A program made the translations under genes and the position numbers. Under the pieces are notes generated by a model, which was not told the DNA's origin, searched no databases, and saw only the letters and a list, made by a program, of their open reading frames with translations. 57,719 nucleotides of DNA, taken from the IMG/VR virus record IMGVR_UViG_3300030389_002117, positions 1 through 57,719 of that record; one strand, written 5' to 3'. This DNA comes from a virus. Shown here one piece after another: positions 17,253-24,820 of the stretch; positions within the stretch are counted from its first letter, which is position 1; every line of letters begins with the position of its first letter.

Positions 17253-19054
17253 TCACAGCCTCCGTATGATTTACCTATACCCGATTCGCAATCAATCGGC
17301 AAACCTTTTGCCCAATCGGGTGTCCAACGCATACTCTCTTCTATAAATTTTCGAGCCTTTTCTGATTCGTTATCTTCAACGCAACATACTATCGAATCGT
17401 GAACTGTTAAAACTACTCTATATCTTTTTGCTATCTTCAACATCTGCTCACCAATAATACAACGTGCAATCGCTTGGCATACATTTTCTATTATCTTACC
17501 ACCATAAATACGGTTACGTCCACGTCTAACTTTATAAGTAAACTCTAAACCTTTCTCCCCTTGTATGTACTGCAAGTCATCATATTTTAAATACAATCCT
17601 GATGGTAACAATAACATGTTACCCTGTGCTTTTAATACACCAGGTAGACCAAAACAAATACCTGTTGATAAAAACTGTTGTGCATCTCTCCACAACTTAT
17701 TTATCTTATAATTTGTTTCTCTGTATATCTTAATGACCCGCCGTGCTTCATGTAAGTCCATAGCAAAACCAAAAGACTGAAGTTGGTCTTGAAACTTCAA
17801 AGCACCCATACCATACCCCGCCCCCAAGATTGTGGTTTTACCTACAAATCTCTGTTCTTTAGTCACATTTTCTTCGGCAACATTATAAATACGAGATGCC
17901 ATTTTTTTATAAACATCTTCTCCATTTCGAAAAGATTTTGTCAAATCATTTTGCTCTGCGAGCCAAGATAAAACCCGTGCTTCAATTTGAGAAGAGTCAG
18001 CATCTATAAGAACATGACCTTCAGGAGCGAGAATACTTTGTTTTAATTTGTTACCATTTAATCCACGGCTAGGTAAATTTTGTAAATTAATTTTGTCGTC
18101 ACCACCCCAACGTCCCGTATGAGCAGAATAATATCTTATGGGAACAGGGAGTAAACCTCTGTTACCAATGTCTATAAATCGTTGAGTTCTTGTTTCTTCT
18201 AATGTGCTTTTGTTTGCTAGTCGAGCTTCTATAAGTTTACGCACCTTTGCATTAGAGTGTTTTTCTAAATTCTTAAATCCTTCATCAGACTTAGCAAAGG
18301 CATAGGCTTCCTTGCCTGTCGTTGGACTTATTTTTGTTGGGGGTTCTACACCAAGACCTCTAAGCAATTCAGCAAATTTATCATTGCTCATCAAATCTTC
18401 TCGTTTGGTATTTGACTCCTGTAACAACTTTGCCTTACGTTCACACGTTTCCTTGTGATGTTGTCTTAACAAGTCCATGTCTAAATCTAGTTTAGGTTCT
18501 ACAAACATTCGCAACGTCAAGTCTATCAGCTTAAGTTCTTTCTTTGGAAAGCCTTTTACCATTTTAAGGAATAGTTTGTAAGTTAACTCGACATCGTTTA
18601 TACAATAATCTCCAAACTTAGACAGTTCTTCTTCCGTAAAATCTATACGTTTTTTACCCGACGTATTTGTAACCTCGTCACCTTTTTGCCCAAGGGCATA
18701 CATCTCGGATAAAGCATCTAAACTCAAAGAAACTTCAACACCATGTATAGCTCTAGCAATACATAAAGTGTCAGTAAAAGCACGTGGACAAATACCAAAA
18801 TGCCAATTAAGTATAGCAAAATCAAAGATGCCGTTGTGAGCGACAACCATTGCATCTGCCCAATTATAAGTTTGTAAATAGTTTTTAATTTCTGAAAATG
18901 TACCACTCGCCCACTCCACCTCTCCACCATTTAGTTTAACACCAACCCCAATCACTTCAAACATAGGGTCACGCACATATTCTTCTGTTGTCATCTTTTT
19001 TAAAGAAACATCTTTGTCGTAGTACGTTTCGAAGTCGAGGGTAATTAAATCCAT
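17249..19054 (-). CDS. polA: Family A DNA polymerase with 3'-5' exonuclease domain
   Basis: A 601-residue phage replicative polymerase. The start at 19054 (MDLITLDFETYY) is chosen over the upstream in-frame start at 19078 because it overlaps the preceding stop as TAATG and begins right at the exonuclease domain. Exo motifs: Asp7/Glu9 (ExoI), NGIFD (ExoII) and YCINDVELT (ExoIII). Polymerase motif A is DSSQIEAR near residue 350. Motif B has Arg402, Lys406, Leu410 and Tyr414, placing Leu at the position of E. coli Pol I Phe762. Motif C is VHDSIV (Asp553), with Ser where most have Glu. Leu at this position has been linked to slower polymerases and temperate or slow-cycling phages. No DnaJ-type Cys insert is seen. 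Confidence 0.95.
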   Translation of the reverse strand: MDLITLDFETYYDKDVSLKKMTTEEYVRDPMFEVIGVGVKLNGGEVEWASGTFSEIKNYLQTYNWADAMVVAHNGIFDFAILNWHFGICPRAFTDTLCIARAIHGVEVSLSLDALSEMYALGQKGDEVTNTSGKKRIDFTEEELSKFGDYCINDVELTYKLFLKMVKGFPKKELKLIDLTLRMFVEPKLDLDMDLLRQHHKETCERKAKLLQESNTKREDLMSNDKFAELLRGLGVEPPTKISPTTGKEAYAFAKSDEGFKNLEKHSNAKVRKLIEARLANKSTLEETRTQRFIDIGNRGLLPVPIRYYSAHTGRWGGDDKINLQNLPSRGLNGNKLKQSILAPEGHVLIDADSSQIEARVLSWLAEQNDLTKSFRNGEDVYKKMASRIYNVAEENVTKEQRFVGKTTILGAGYGMGALKFQDQLQSFGFAMDLHEARRVIKIYRETNYKINKLWRDAQQFLSTGICFGLPGVLKAQGNMLLLPSGLYLKYDDLQYIQGEKGLEFTYKVRRGRNRIYGGKIIENVCQAIARCIIGEQMLKIAKRYRVVLTVHDSIVCCVEDNESEKARKFIEESMRWTPDWAKGLPIDCESGIGKSYGGCE

Positions 19055-19485
19055 TATTCTTCTTCCTTCATGGCACATTCATATTCTATCCCAACGTATG
19101 CCATGTTATCAACGTAATGGTCTTTAACTTTAGGACTCGTTTGCCTTCTTGCTAACTTTGTGGCTTGGTGCAATATCGCTACATCTCTTGCCGTAATATC
19201 TTTACCTGTGATTGCATTAAATATTTCCGCAATATGTTTATGGTTATCGACAGGGTTGCCATAGTTTTTTAACCTTGTCCCATTCGTAAGGCTCAATGCT
19301 TCCCGTAGTAAGTCACAACGGTTTTCTATTGCTTCTTTCTCAAAAACTTGTTTTGGTGTGCCTATCTTTGTTATTAATTTTTTAGCATAACTTGTTGACA
19401 CGTTACAATTTTCTGCCACTTCTTTTGCAGTTGCTAATTTATTATTTACTAAGTATCTCCAAACTTTCTCTTCTTTCGTTCCCAT
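19054..19485 (-). CDS. DUF6378-like protein with N-terminal HTH
   Basis: A 143-residue protein with two parts. Residues 1-45 look like a winged HTH (KVWRYLVNNKLATAKEVAEN, then CNVSTSYAKKLITKIG). Residues about 65-140 match the DUF6378 pattern, with YGNPVDNHKHIAEIF, DVAILHQATKLARRQTSP and DHYVDNMAYVGI. DUF6378 resembles all-alpha nucleotide pyrophosphohydrolase-like proteins and is common in phages, but its activity is not established. It is coupled to the polymerase gene by TAATG, suggesting a nucleotide-pool or replication role. Confidence 0.75.
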   Translation of the reverse strand: MGTKEEKVWRYLVNNKLATAKEVAENCNVSTSYAKKLITKIGTPKQVFEKEAIENRCDLLREALSLTNGTRLKNYGNPVDNHKHIAEIFNAITGKDITARDVAILHQATKLARRQTSPKVKDHYVDNMAYVGIEYECAMKEEE

Positions 19486-19945
19486 TCTCTTCTTCTTTCT
19501 TTATTAATTGTTCAAAATTATCAGGACGTGGCAACGGTTTACCAGAAAAATTCCTGTAAAATACATGGTTGCCCACTATGTTTATAAATTCATAATTGTC
19601 TTTCCAATAAGGACTAACCTCAAGAGTATGATAATGTAAGGCATCATTCCCTATGACTGTGATATAATCCCCATCTCGTAACATTAGTTCCGCTATGGCT
19701 TTTGCTCTTTGGAAAGCAAAGTCGTCAGTAACTATATCTGGTTTTCCATCGCACCACCACGAAAACTGACAACCTTCAGAGTTCTCTTGAAGAACCACTG
19801 AACAAACGTCGTCTGGGTAGTCGTCACTCCTCACTCTATTTAACGTCACCTCTGCTACTGCAATTTGACCGTCCACCTTTTCACTTCTAGCTTCAAAGTA
19901 GATATTTGCCGACAGACATAGTAGTGCAGTTGTTTCTAATATCAT
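19442..19945 (-). CDS. SleB-type cell wall hydrolase (Hydrolase_2 family)
   Basis: A 167-residue protein. The core NIYFEARSEKVDGQIAVAEV followed by TLNRV matches the SleB/CwlJ hydrolase family, with Glu18 the expected catalytic acid. CQFSWWCDG and ALHYHT further along also fit. The first 15 residues (MILETTALLCLSANI) are hydrophobic but merge with the catalytic segment, so a cleaved signal is doubtful. It lies in the replication operon, far from the holin/endolysin pair at 50.2-51.2 kb, and overlaps the DUF6378 gene by 44 bases. It may be a virion lysin, an early wall-modifying enzyme or a second lysin. Confidence 0.85.
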   Translation of the reverse strand: MILETTALLCLSANIYFEARSEKVDGQIAVAEVTLNRVRSDDYPDDVCSVVLQENSEGCQFSWWCDGKPDIVTDDFAFQRAKAIAELMLRDGDYITVIGNDALHYHTLEVSPYWKDNYEFINIVGNHVFYRNFSGKPLPRPDNFEQLIKKEEENGNERRESLEILSK

Positions 19946-20162
19946 GTTCTCTCCTTAACTATTTTTATTGTCGCTCCCCACAATGAGGTCAGACATCGTG
20001 AGGAGCTTTGAAAGTTAACGTGTTTCTACACGGTTAGGTCACAAATGAGGTAGTTTCAATGAAACATGAAAGGAAATTTTTGCCCTAACGGTAGTGGATA
20101 ATGGCACAATGTTAAATACCGACGCTCTCACTACTTACGCCCCAACAAGCCAAAAACAACAA
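19946..20162 (-). other. 217-base gap with weak hairpin, no clear gene
   Basis: No convincing ORF above 20 codons. On the minus strand a 13-codon frame (MSDLIVGSDNKNS) ends just before the GGAGAG site of the SleB gene and could be a leader peptide. A small stem CGTGT/ACACG near 20018-20033 contains the TAACGTGTT sequence related to the GTAAC sites elsewhere. The gap is long for this genome and may hold a promoter or 5' leader for the polymerase-side genes. Confidence 0.35.
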
Positions 20163-20465
20163 CTAAAAAACTTGTTGGTTATCCTCTAATATTTGTTTTA
20201 TGTTTTTCATATTTTCCTCGTTTACAACGACGGCAATGCCGTCAGATAATTTAATGTCTGTTAAGTTCTTTTGTTGTAGTGCCGTAGGCACATTGCGACC
20301 CGCTTTACATTCAATACCAAAAAATTTACTTTTGTAGCAACCCACAATGTCAGGCACTCCAGATGCACCATAACCACTCGTCACTGGATAAAAGTAATAA
20401 GCTCCAAGCTCTTTAAGTTGAGCCACAACGACTTTTTTTACTTTTGCTTCAGGTGTCATAGGCAT
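20163..20465 (-). CDS. VRR-NUC domain nuclease
   Basis: A 100-residue protein. GYGASGVPDIVGCYKSKFFG followed by IECKAGR contains the VRR-NUC core of the PD-(D/E)XK superfamily: Asp of GVPDIVG and the Glu-x-Lys of IECKAG. Stand-alone phage VRR-NUC proteins cut branched DNA and are often linked to replication or recombination. I take the ATG at 20465 (MPMTPEAKVKK) rather than the upstream TTG at 20495, since family members usually begin close to MTPEAK. It overlaps the next small gene upstream by 17 bases. Confidence 0.85.
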   Translation of the reverse strand: MPMTPEAKVKKVVVAQLKELGAYYFYPVTSGYGASGVPDIVGCYKSKFFGIECKAGRNVPTALQQKNLTDIKLSDGIAVVVNEENMKNIKQILEDNQQVF

Positions 20466-20622
20466 CTCTAAAATTTCCTCTCTCTTCGGTATCAATTTCC
20501 CACGTCCCGTCGTAGATGTCTACATGTCTTTTTCCATATTTAGCAATCCACTCATCTCGTGCCATGTATTCGGCATCTCCTTGCATATCAATTAACAAAT
20601 CTTTAAGCCTTCCCATTTTCAT
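20449..20622 (-). CDS. 57-residue small hypothetical protein
   Basis: The minus-strand frame starts MKMGRLKDLLIDMQGDAEYM and continues ARDEWIAKYGKRHVDIYDGT, ending at TGA (20449-20451). Both ends overlap neighbours (VRR-NUC downstream, the gene at 20603 upstream), the usual style of this operon. It is predicted helical with no recognised family. Support is from continuous frame, overlap and length. Confidence 0.6.
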   Translation of the reverse strand: MKMGRLKDLLIDMQGDAEYMARDEWIAKYGKRHVDIYDGTWEIDTEERGNFRDAYDT

Positions 20623-20770
20623 TCTCCATCTCAGTTAAATAATTATCTATTGTGTCAGCCACGTCATTAGGAATATCGACAATGTCCTCGTCAATATTAT
20701 TATCCCATGTGACTACAATTTTCCACGCAATTATGTTTTTCTTTTCTGTTTTATTTTTTAGCAAATCCAT
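20603..20770 (-). CDS. 55-residue small acidic hypothetical protein
   Basis: Starts MDLLKNKTEKKNIIAWKIVV and has an acidic helical C-terminus. The ATG at 20770 is preceded by GAAAGGAGA, an excellent ribosome site. An in-frame extension to 20830 is rejected because it would read through the perfect palindrome at 20804-20821. No family is recognised. It is the first gene after that palindrome, so it may be under its control. Confidence 0.6.
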   Translation of the reverse strand: MDLLKNKTEKKNIIAWKIVVTWDNNIDEDIVDIPNDVADTIDNYLTEMENENGKA

Positions 20771-20803
20771 TCTCCTTTCAAAAAAACTGGTATCTTGAGC
20801 AAA

Positions 20804-20821
20804 GGGGTAACATGTTACCCC
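20804..20821. promoter_or_regulatory. 18-bp perfect palindrome GGGGTAACATGTTACCCC (operator candidate)
   Basis: Perfect dyad in the short gap between the genes at 20770 and 20840, 33 bases before the ATG at 20770. It shares the GTAAC half-site and 6-9 bp arms with sites at 23086, 25932, 26829, 27089, 27682, 27740 and 27803. Unlike three of these it lacks the conserved flank ATTAACCAA. It is most likely a dimeric repressor or activator site. An RNA stem with a CATG loop is the alternative. Confidence 0.75.
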
Positions 20822-20839
20822 GATACCCAAAACTTTAAT

Positions 20840-21079
20840 TCACTCTTCTACATAATATCTTCCATTAAACTTATAGCCTAATCCTTTAATCAATGAACTA
20901 TCTGCGTCCATACAATGTAAAGCATAAACTTTATTTTGTAACCACGTCGGCAAATCGTCAAGACTATCATAGCTATCATTTAATTGGTTGTCAACACAAT
21001 CTATTCCTATACATTGTAAACTAACTTGTCCACTATGTTTATCTATGTCAACACAGTATAACTTGTTATAGTATGACAT
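20840..21079 (-). CDS. 79-residue hypothetical protein with 'LPTWLQNKVYAL' module
   Basis: The C-terminal 40 residues (DDLPTWLQNKVYALHCMD, then GLGYKFNGRYYVEE) resemble the end of the neighbouring 356-residue protein (DALPEEILNRVYALSVLP, then GIYYVIL). The two genes overlap by 14 bases. This may be a partial duplication or a small shared module. The N-terminal half contains YNKLYCVDIDKHSGQVSLQC, predicted beta-rich. No function is recognised. Confidence 0.65.
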   Translation of the reverse strand: MSYYNKLYCVDIDKHSGQVSLQCIGIDCVDNQLNDSYDSLDDLPTWLQNKVYALHCMDADSSLIKGLGYKFNGRYYVEE

Positions 21080-22136
21080 AGTATATTCCTTCGCCTATGT
21101 GTAAACCCATACTACTACTAAAACAATCTGCAAATGTTTCTTCTGCTTTCCACGGGGACACATTACTAAATTCTTTATGCCAATGACTATCTTTCCTTTT
21201 TGAAATAACAGAAGGAAGAACAGATAAAGCATAAACACGATTTAATATTTCTTCTGGTAACGCATCAACAGAATAAATTGTTTTGGGTTCAACAAATTTC
21301 CAAGAGGTTTCTGTGAACTCTATCTGTTGCGTTTGAAACCTTTGAAAATTGTTTTGGTCAGTTTTTGTATAAACTAGAAAACTTTTAAGGTTTGTAAGAT
21401 TCGTGCTACAATTATCATAATCGTTAAAAGCATCAATATATTCTCTTATCGCAACGTGTTGTGCTGAATGGTGTATATCATTCTCCAAAATATTTTTGAA
21501 AGTATCCATCAAAGGGTGTGACTCAACAATACTCGATACTTTACGACGGAAACCAATATTTTCTTCTGCACGTTTTAATTTTACATAGGCAACATCAATT
21601 ATATCTCTCGCACACAGTTTATGAAAACACCTTATGCCGTCCCAAAGCCTAGACATATCTGTTAACGTGTACTCACGCAAACAATCTTTCATCTTGGTTA
21701 TGACACGAGAAGTGTGTTTTGAATAATGCCCACCCAAATGAGTAAAAGCTGAATCAAATTGTTTGTTTATAACTGTAGGTTTTTCGTGGTGGGTTTGAAC
21801 ATCTACACTAACATTGACAACAGGGAAAGGGTCATTATTAATACATAAAAACACCTTACTTGTGCTCAAGTTTCCAATATTTTTCTTTGCAGATTCTAAA
21901 CTATCTTTATCAAAACCACAAAACTTTAACCCACTAACTTTAAATTGCAATTTATCTTCTATGGCACGTATGTAGTTTTTAAACTCTATATTTATGTCAT
22001 CGTCTAAATGATGAGCAAAAGTTTCGTCATACATTTTGCATATTGTTTCTGCATCACAAGGTTGTGATAACTTGTTCATATGTAGTAGTTCGCTAGTTGT
22101 GTAAGGGACAAAGTCCCAATTTACTTCTGTATACAT
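21066..22136 (-). CDS. 356-residue hypothetical protein
   Basis: I do not recognise a family. The protein has many His, Cys and aromatic residues, a central segment with RDIIDVAYVKLKRAEENIGF, and the C-terminal module DALPEEILNRVYAL shared with the 79-residue neighbour. No Walker, nuclease or protease motif is seen. It forms a tight pair (one-base gap) with the 308-residue gene upstream, so both probably act together and respond to the leader palindrome at 23086. Confidence 0.65.
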   Translation of the reverse strand: MYTEVNWDFVPYTTSELLHMNKLSQPCDAETICKMYDETFAHHLDDDINIEFKNYIRAIEDKLQFKVSGLKFCGFDKDSLESAKKNIGNLSTSKVFLCINNDPFPVVNVSVDVQTHHEKPTVINKQFDSAFTHLGGHYSKHTSRVITKMKDCLREYTLTDMSRLWDGIRCFHKLCARDIIDVAYVKLKRAEENIGFRRKVSSIVESHPLMDTFKNILENDIHHSAQHVAIREYIDAFNDYDNCSTNLTNLKSFLVYTKTDQNNFQRFQTQQIEFTETSWKFVEPKTIYSVDALPEEILNRVYALSVLPSVISKRKDSHWHKEFSNVSPWKAEETFADCFSSSMGLHIGEGIYYVIL

Positions 22137-22137
22137 T

Positions 22138-23064
22138 TTATTTCCCTTTCTTTACAGGTTCAGGGTAAGTTGTTTTCACGAGATTTAAATACTTGTTAAC
22201 AAAATCGTTCCATTGTCTTTTAAGTTTAGACATGTCGTCGGGTCTTTCCTGTATTCGATACAAAAACTCTACCATCAATACTTCAGCAAGGTCATGTTCA
22301 AAACCTTTCTTAAATATTTCACCAACGAGAGAAAATGTAGGTATTGGAAAGTTTTTAGCTTTTCTTATTCCGTTGTAGTGAGAAAATGGGAGAATGGGTT
22401 TATCCTTCCAACGGTGTTCCTCGTAAGGTTGCAGTGGGATAAGAGGTAGCATCCACTCAAAGAAAGCATCTGCGTAAGGTTTCCATGTAGCTTTCTCTTT
22501 TTTGTTAACACGTTTTTGTGGAAACTTATGTTGGTACGTATGCCCAAGAACTGTCCAAGTTCTAGTTCCAACTTTTCTTCCGAACTTTAAGAAATAGTCA
22601 TTTTTATCTGTAGTTTTTGGTAGGTAATGACCATCAATAAATTGTCTACCTCCATGATAAGATTGTTCAAATCGTAAATTACTTGGTAATATGTTATCAA
22701 GGAATGTGTACCTCGACGTGTTTGCTCCTTGCCCTCCGTTCCGAATAGTTATTGTTTCGTGGTCTTTTAGAGGTGATAACTCCCATATGATTGCAGAATA
22801 ATTAGTGTCGGAAGCGATACCATTTCTTGTAAATCTATTATAATAGCTATCCGAATCATAATCATGGATTACAATTTTTCTTGGGTTAACTTGTTTTATT
22901 ATCTCCCAATACCGATACCTCTCTCCAACAGGTATTGTACCATATACTTTAATATATGCTTTTTCTCTATCATTGGGGTTTCTTCTATTGAGTGGCTTTA
23001 CTGTGTCGCATCTCTTTTTTGCGTCTGCAAAACTTTCTACTCTGTGCTTTGTATGTCTATACAT
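22138..23064 (-). CDS. 308-residue hypothetical protein under the repeated palindromic leader
   Basis: Begins MYRHTKHRVESFADAKKRCD. Basic and rich in Arg, Tyr and His, with phrases such as PNDREKAYIKVYGTIPVGER and RFTRNGIASDTNYSAIIWEL. I associate this style with an uncharacterised marine phage family but cannot name it. It is the first gene downstream of a leader identical in design to those of the MoxR and zinc-finger genes: palindrome, ATTAACCAAAGGAG, then AAAACA before ATG. That places it in the same regulon. Confidence 0.7.
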   Translation of the reverse strand: MYRHTKHRVESFADAKKRCDTVKPLNRRNPNDREKAYIKVYGTIPVGERYRYWEIIKQVNPRKIVIHDYDSDSYYNRFTRNGIASDTNYSAIIWELSPLKDHETITIRNGGQGANTSRYTFLDNILPSNLRFEQSYHGGRQFIDGHYLPKTTDKNDYFLKFGRKVGTRTWTVLGHTYQHKFPQKRVNKKEKATWKPYADAFFEWMLPLIPLQPYEEHRWKDKPILPFSHYNGIRKAKNFPIPTFSLVGEIFKKGFEHDLAEVLMVEFLYRIQERPDDMSKLKRQWNDFVNKYLNLVKTTYPEPVKKGK

Positions 23065-23104
23065 TGTTTTCTCCTTTGGTTAATAGGGTAACGTGTTACC
23101 CCGT
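23065..23104 (-). promoter_or_regulatory. Conserved palindromic leader, copy 1 (23086-23101 dyad)
   Basis: On the minus strand: CAAC, then GGGTAACACGTTACCC (7-bp arms, 2-base centre), then TATTAACCAAAGGAGAAAACA directly before the ATG at 23064. The purine-rich GGAG is the ribosome site, so the palindrome ends only about 20 bases before the start codon. The same arrangement recurs before 25909 and 27065. Confidence 0.75.
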
Positions 23105-23107
23105 TGA

Positions 23108-24289
23108 TTAATTTTTTATGTGAATTGTTTTTCCAATAGGTGCGATACATCTTTTATTGTTGAGTATACACCAGAGAGTTGGGCAGTTCCAATTACCGAA
23201 TGAACCACCCAAGTAACCATCAGTAAAGATAATTGTGGCTTCGGGTTTGATGCCATGTTGTGACATATATTGTGGAACACATTCAACAAGTGTACCTCCA
23301 CCACCCATGGGTTTAGTAGATTTAGTAATGTCGTCAAAGTTGTTATCATATATTTCTTCTCGACAAACTTGTGTATCCCAATACAACAACCTAACACGTT
23401 TAGGTGTAACTGCTCGGCATATAGATGATATCTCCGTTAAGAATAAAGTTAATTCTCTTTGACCGATTAGACATGATGCTGATGCGTCGCCTGCAAGGAC
23501 AAGTTCTTCCACCGACTCTGAAAAAGAACTTGGCATATAAATGCCATCACCGATAAAACGTCTGTTAGGTTTTGCCCATGTCGAATAATCTTTACCAGAA
23601 CATTTATTAGTAACAAAATCTCTGAGTTGGTCTTGCCATCTAACTTGTGGTTCTAATAAAGCATCAATGTTTCGGTTGATGCCACCCGAACCTGTTTTAC
23701 CCGCCATGATTGTACCTTGTCGCAAGTGTCCATCAATCTGCTCTTCAAGTTCTTGCACCTCTGCATCGGTGAGTTCTTGTGCTTTATCCCAATCATGTTC
23801 ATCAAAACCACCTGTGCCACCTTGTTTGTCTTGGTCTTGTTTAATGATGTCATAGACTTGTTTAGTATCCATACCAAGATACTTCGTATCATAACACCCC
23901 TTAACAAGTTCACCTGTCATGGTCGCAAAATTGTCGGGTTTGTTTTCTTCGACAAGCAACCCATTGATAACATAATCCATCGCCATGTTACTTGTTTGTG
24001 GGTTTTCTTTGGCAATATCTCGCCACGTTGTGAAGTGTCTTAACATCTTATGGTAACACTCGTGTAAGATAAGAAAGCGTAGTTCTGCATCATTGAGTTT
24101 TGATACAAACTCTCGACCATAAAATTCATCAATACCATTAGTACAAGCGGTTGGCATATCGTCAGTGACTTCTTTCTTACCCATCATCAACACACCTGTT
24201 AACGCAACATAACGTGGGTGGTTTAGGATATCGACAACACATTTATGTAGTCGTTGTTCTTCGGTTAGTGGTTTAAATAACATTTTCAT
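23108..24289 (-). CDS. VWA-like protein with putative metallopeptidase domain (DUF2201-like)
   Basis: A 393-residue protein. The N-terminal domain has HECYH at residues 76-80, fitting HExxH, in a helical context (AELRFLILHECYHKMLRHF) typical of the DUF2201 putative metallopeptidase domain. The C-terminal domain has a MIDAS-type DASAS starting at Asp268, with TDGYLGG near residue 360, fitting a von Willebrand A-like fold. In bacteria this class pairs with MoxR AAA+ ATPases, which is what is seen here (24821-25909). The pair probably works as a chaperone or metal-insertion-like machine; the substrate is unknown. It starts ATGAAAATG, overlapping the stop of the preceding small gene. Confidence 0.85.
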   Translation of the reverse strand: MKMLFKPLTEEQRLHKCVVDILNHPRYVALTGVLMMGKKEVTDDMPTACTNGIDEFYGREFVSKLNDAELRFLILHECYHKMLRHFTTWRDIAKENPQTSNMAMDYVINGLLVEENKPDNFATMTGELVKGCYDTKYLGMDTKQVYDIIKQDQDKQGGTGGFDEHDWDKAQELTDAEVQELEEQIDGHLRQGTIMAGKTGSGGINRNIDALLEPQVRWQDQLRDFVTNKCSGKDYSTWAKPNRRFIGDGIYMPSSFSESVEELVLAGDASASCLIGQRELTLFLTEISSICRAVTPKRVRLLYWDTQVCREEIYDNNFDDITKSTKPMGGGGTLVECVPQYMSQHGIKPEATIIFTDGYLGGSFGNWNCPTLWCILNNKRCIAPIGKTIHIKN

Positions 24290-24501
24290 TCCTCCTTAGT
24301 TGTTTTCTTTCTACAAGAACTTATTTTACAATTAGCTATGGCTTGTTCAGTTCTTTCCATTACATTCATTACAGTTTTTGAATGATAACCATCTTCCTCA
24401 AATTGATTAATCACTAGCAATCCATATTCATGCATGGCTTCATTTACAAAATCATATTGTGCTTCTGTTAGTGTTATTGTGTAGTACTTAGCCATTTTCA
24501 T
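24286..24501 (-). CDS. 71-residue 'MAKYYTI' protein, paralog A
   Basis: Reads MKMAKYYTITLTEAQYDFVN and ends in a basic SSCRKKTTKEE. It is a paralog of the next upstream gene, sharing MAKYYTI-LT--Q, a central helical part and a C-terminal S-RK motif. The two overlap by 14 bases, indicating tandem duplication. It may be a small helical regulator or adaptor of the MoxR/VWA module. No known family. Confidence 0.65.
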   Translation of the reverse strand: MKMAKYYTITLTEAQYDFVNEAMHEYGLLVINQFEEDGYHSKTVMNVMERTEQAIANCKISSCRKKTTKEE

Positions 24502-24736
24502 TCTTCTTTCTTAGTTGTTCTCTTTCAAATAGATTAACCAGCTTTCTTTCTTCTGCTTGTAACATCTTTCTACGAGAACTTACTTCATAGTTATCTACAG
24601 CTTTAACTGTTGCATTATGTAACTGTATTTCCCCAGGTAATTTATTTTTTTCAACATCATACCCATAAAAATCCAAAGCATTACTAATATGCTCTAGTTG
24701 TTTTCCTGTTAATTCTATTGTGTAGTATTTAGCCAT
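24488..24736 (-). CDS. 82-residue 'MAKYYTI' protein, paralog B
   Basis: Reads MAKYYTIELTGKQLEHISNA with a charged helical C-terminus (KMLQAEERKLVNLFEREQ). GGAGAGAG lies 4-11 bases upstream of the ATG, a strong ribosome site. It is a paralog of the gene at 24286-24501. Together they separate the VWA and MoxR genes, a place where small partner proteins would be expected. No known family. Confidence 0.65.
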   Translation of the reverse strand: MAKYYTIELTGKQLEHISNALDFYGYDVEKNKLPGEIQLHNATVKAVDNYEVSSRRKMLQAEERKLVNLFEREQLRKKNENG

Positions 24737-24746
24737 TTCTCTCTCC

Positions 24747-24818
24747 TTATAAAAACATTACTACGATTATTATGGCAACAAGGACTAATGTTGCCACGAG
24801 GTCTTTTAATAATTCCAT
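24747..24818 (-). CDS. 23-residue single-pass membrane peptide
   Basis: The minus-strand frame MELLKDLVATLVLVAIIIVV ends in MFL and TAA. It begins two bases after the MoxR stop and ends just before the strong ribosome site of the next gene. Almost the whole peptide after residue 6 is hydrophobic, so it should span the membrane once. Such peptides can be holin-like, toxin-like or anchors for a partner. No homology can be judged at this length, and the gene call rests on tight packing. Confidence 0.5.
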   Translation of the reverse strand: MELLKDLVATLVLVAIIIVVMFL

Positions 24819-24820
24819 GA

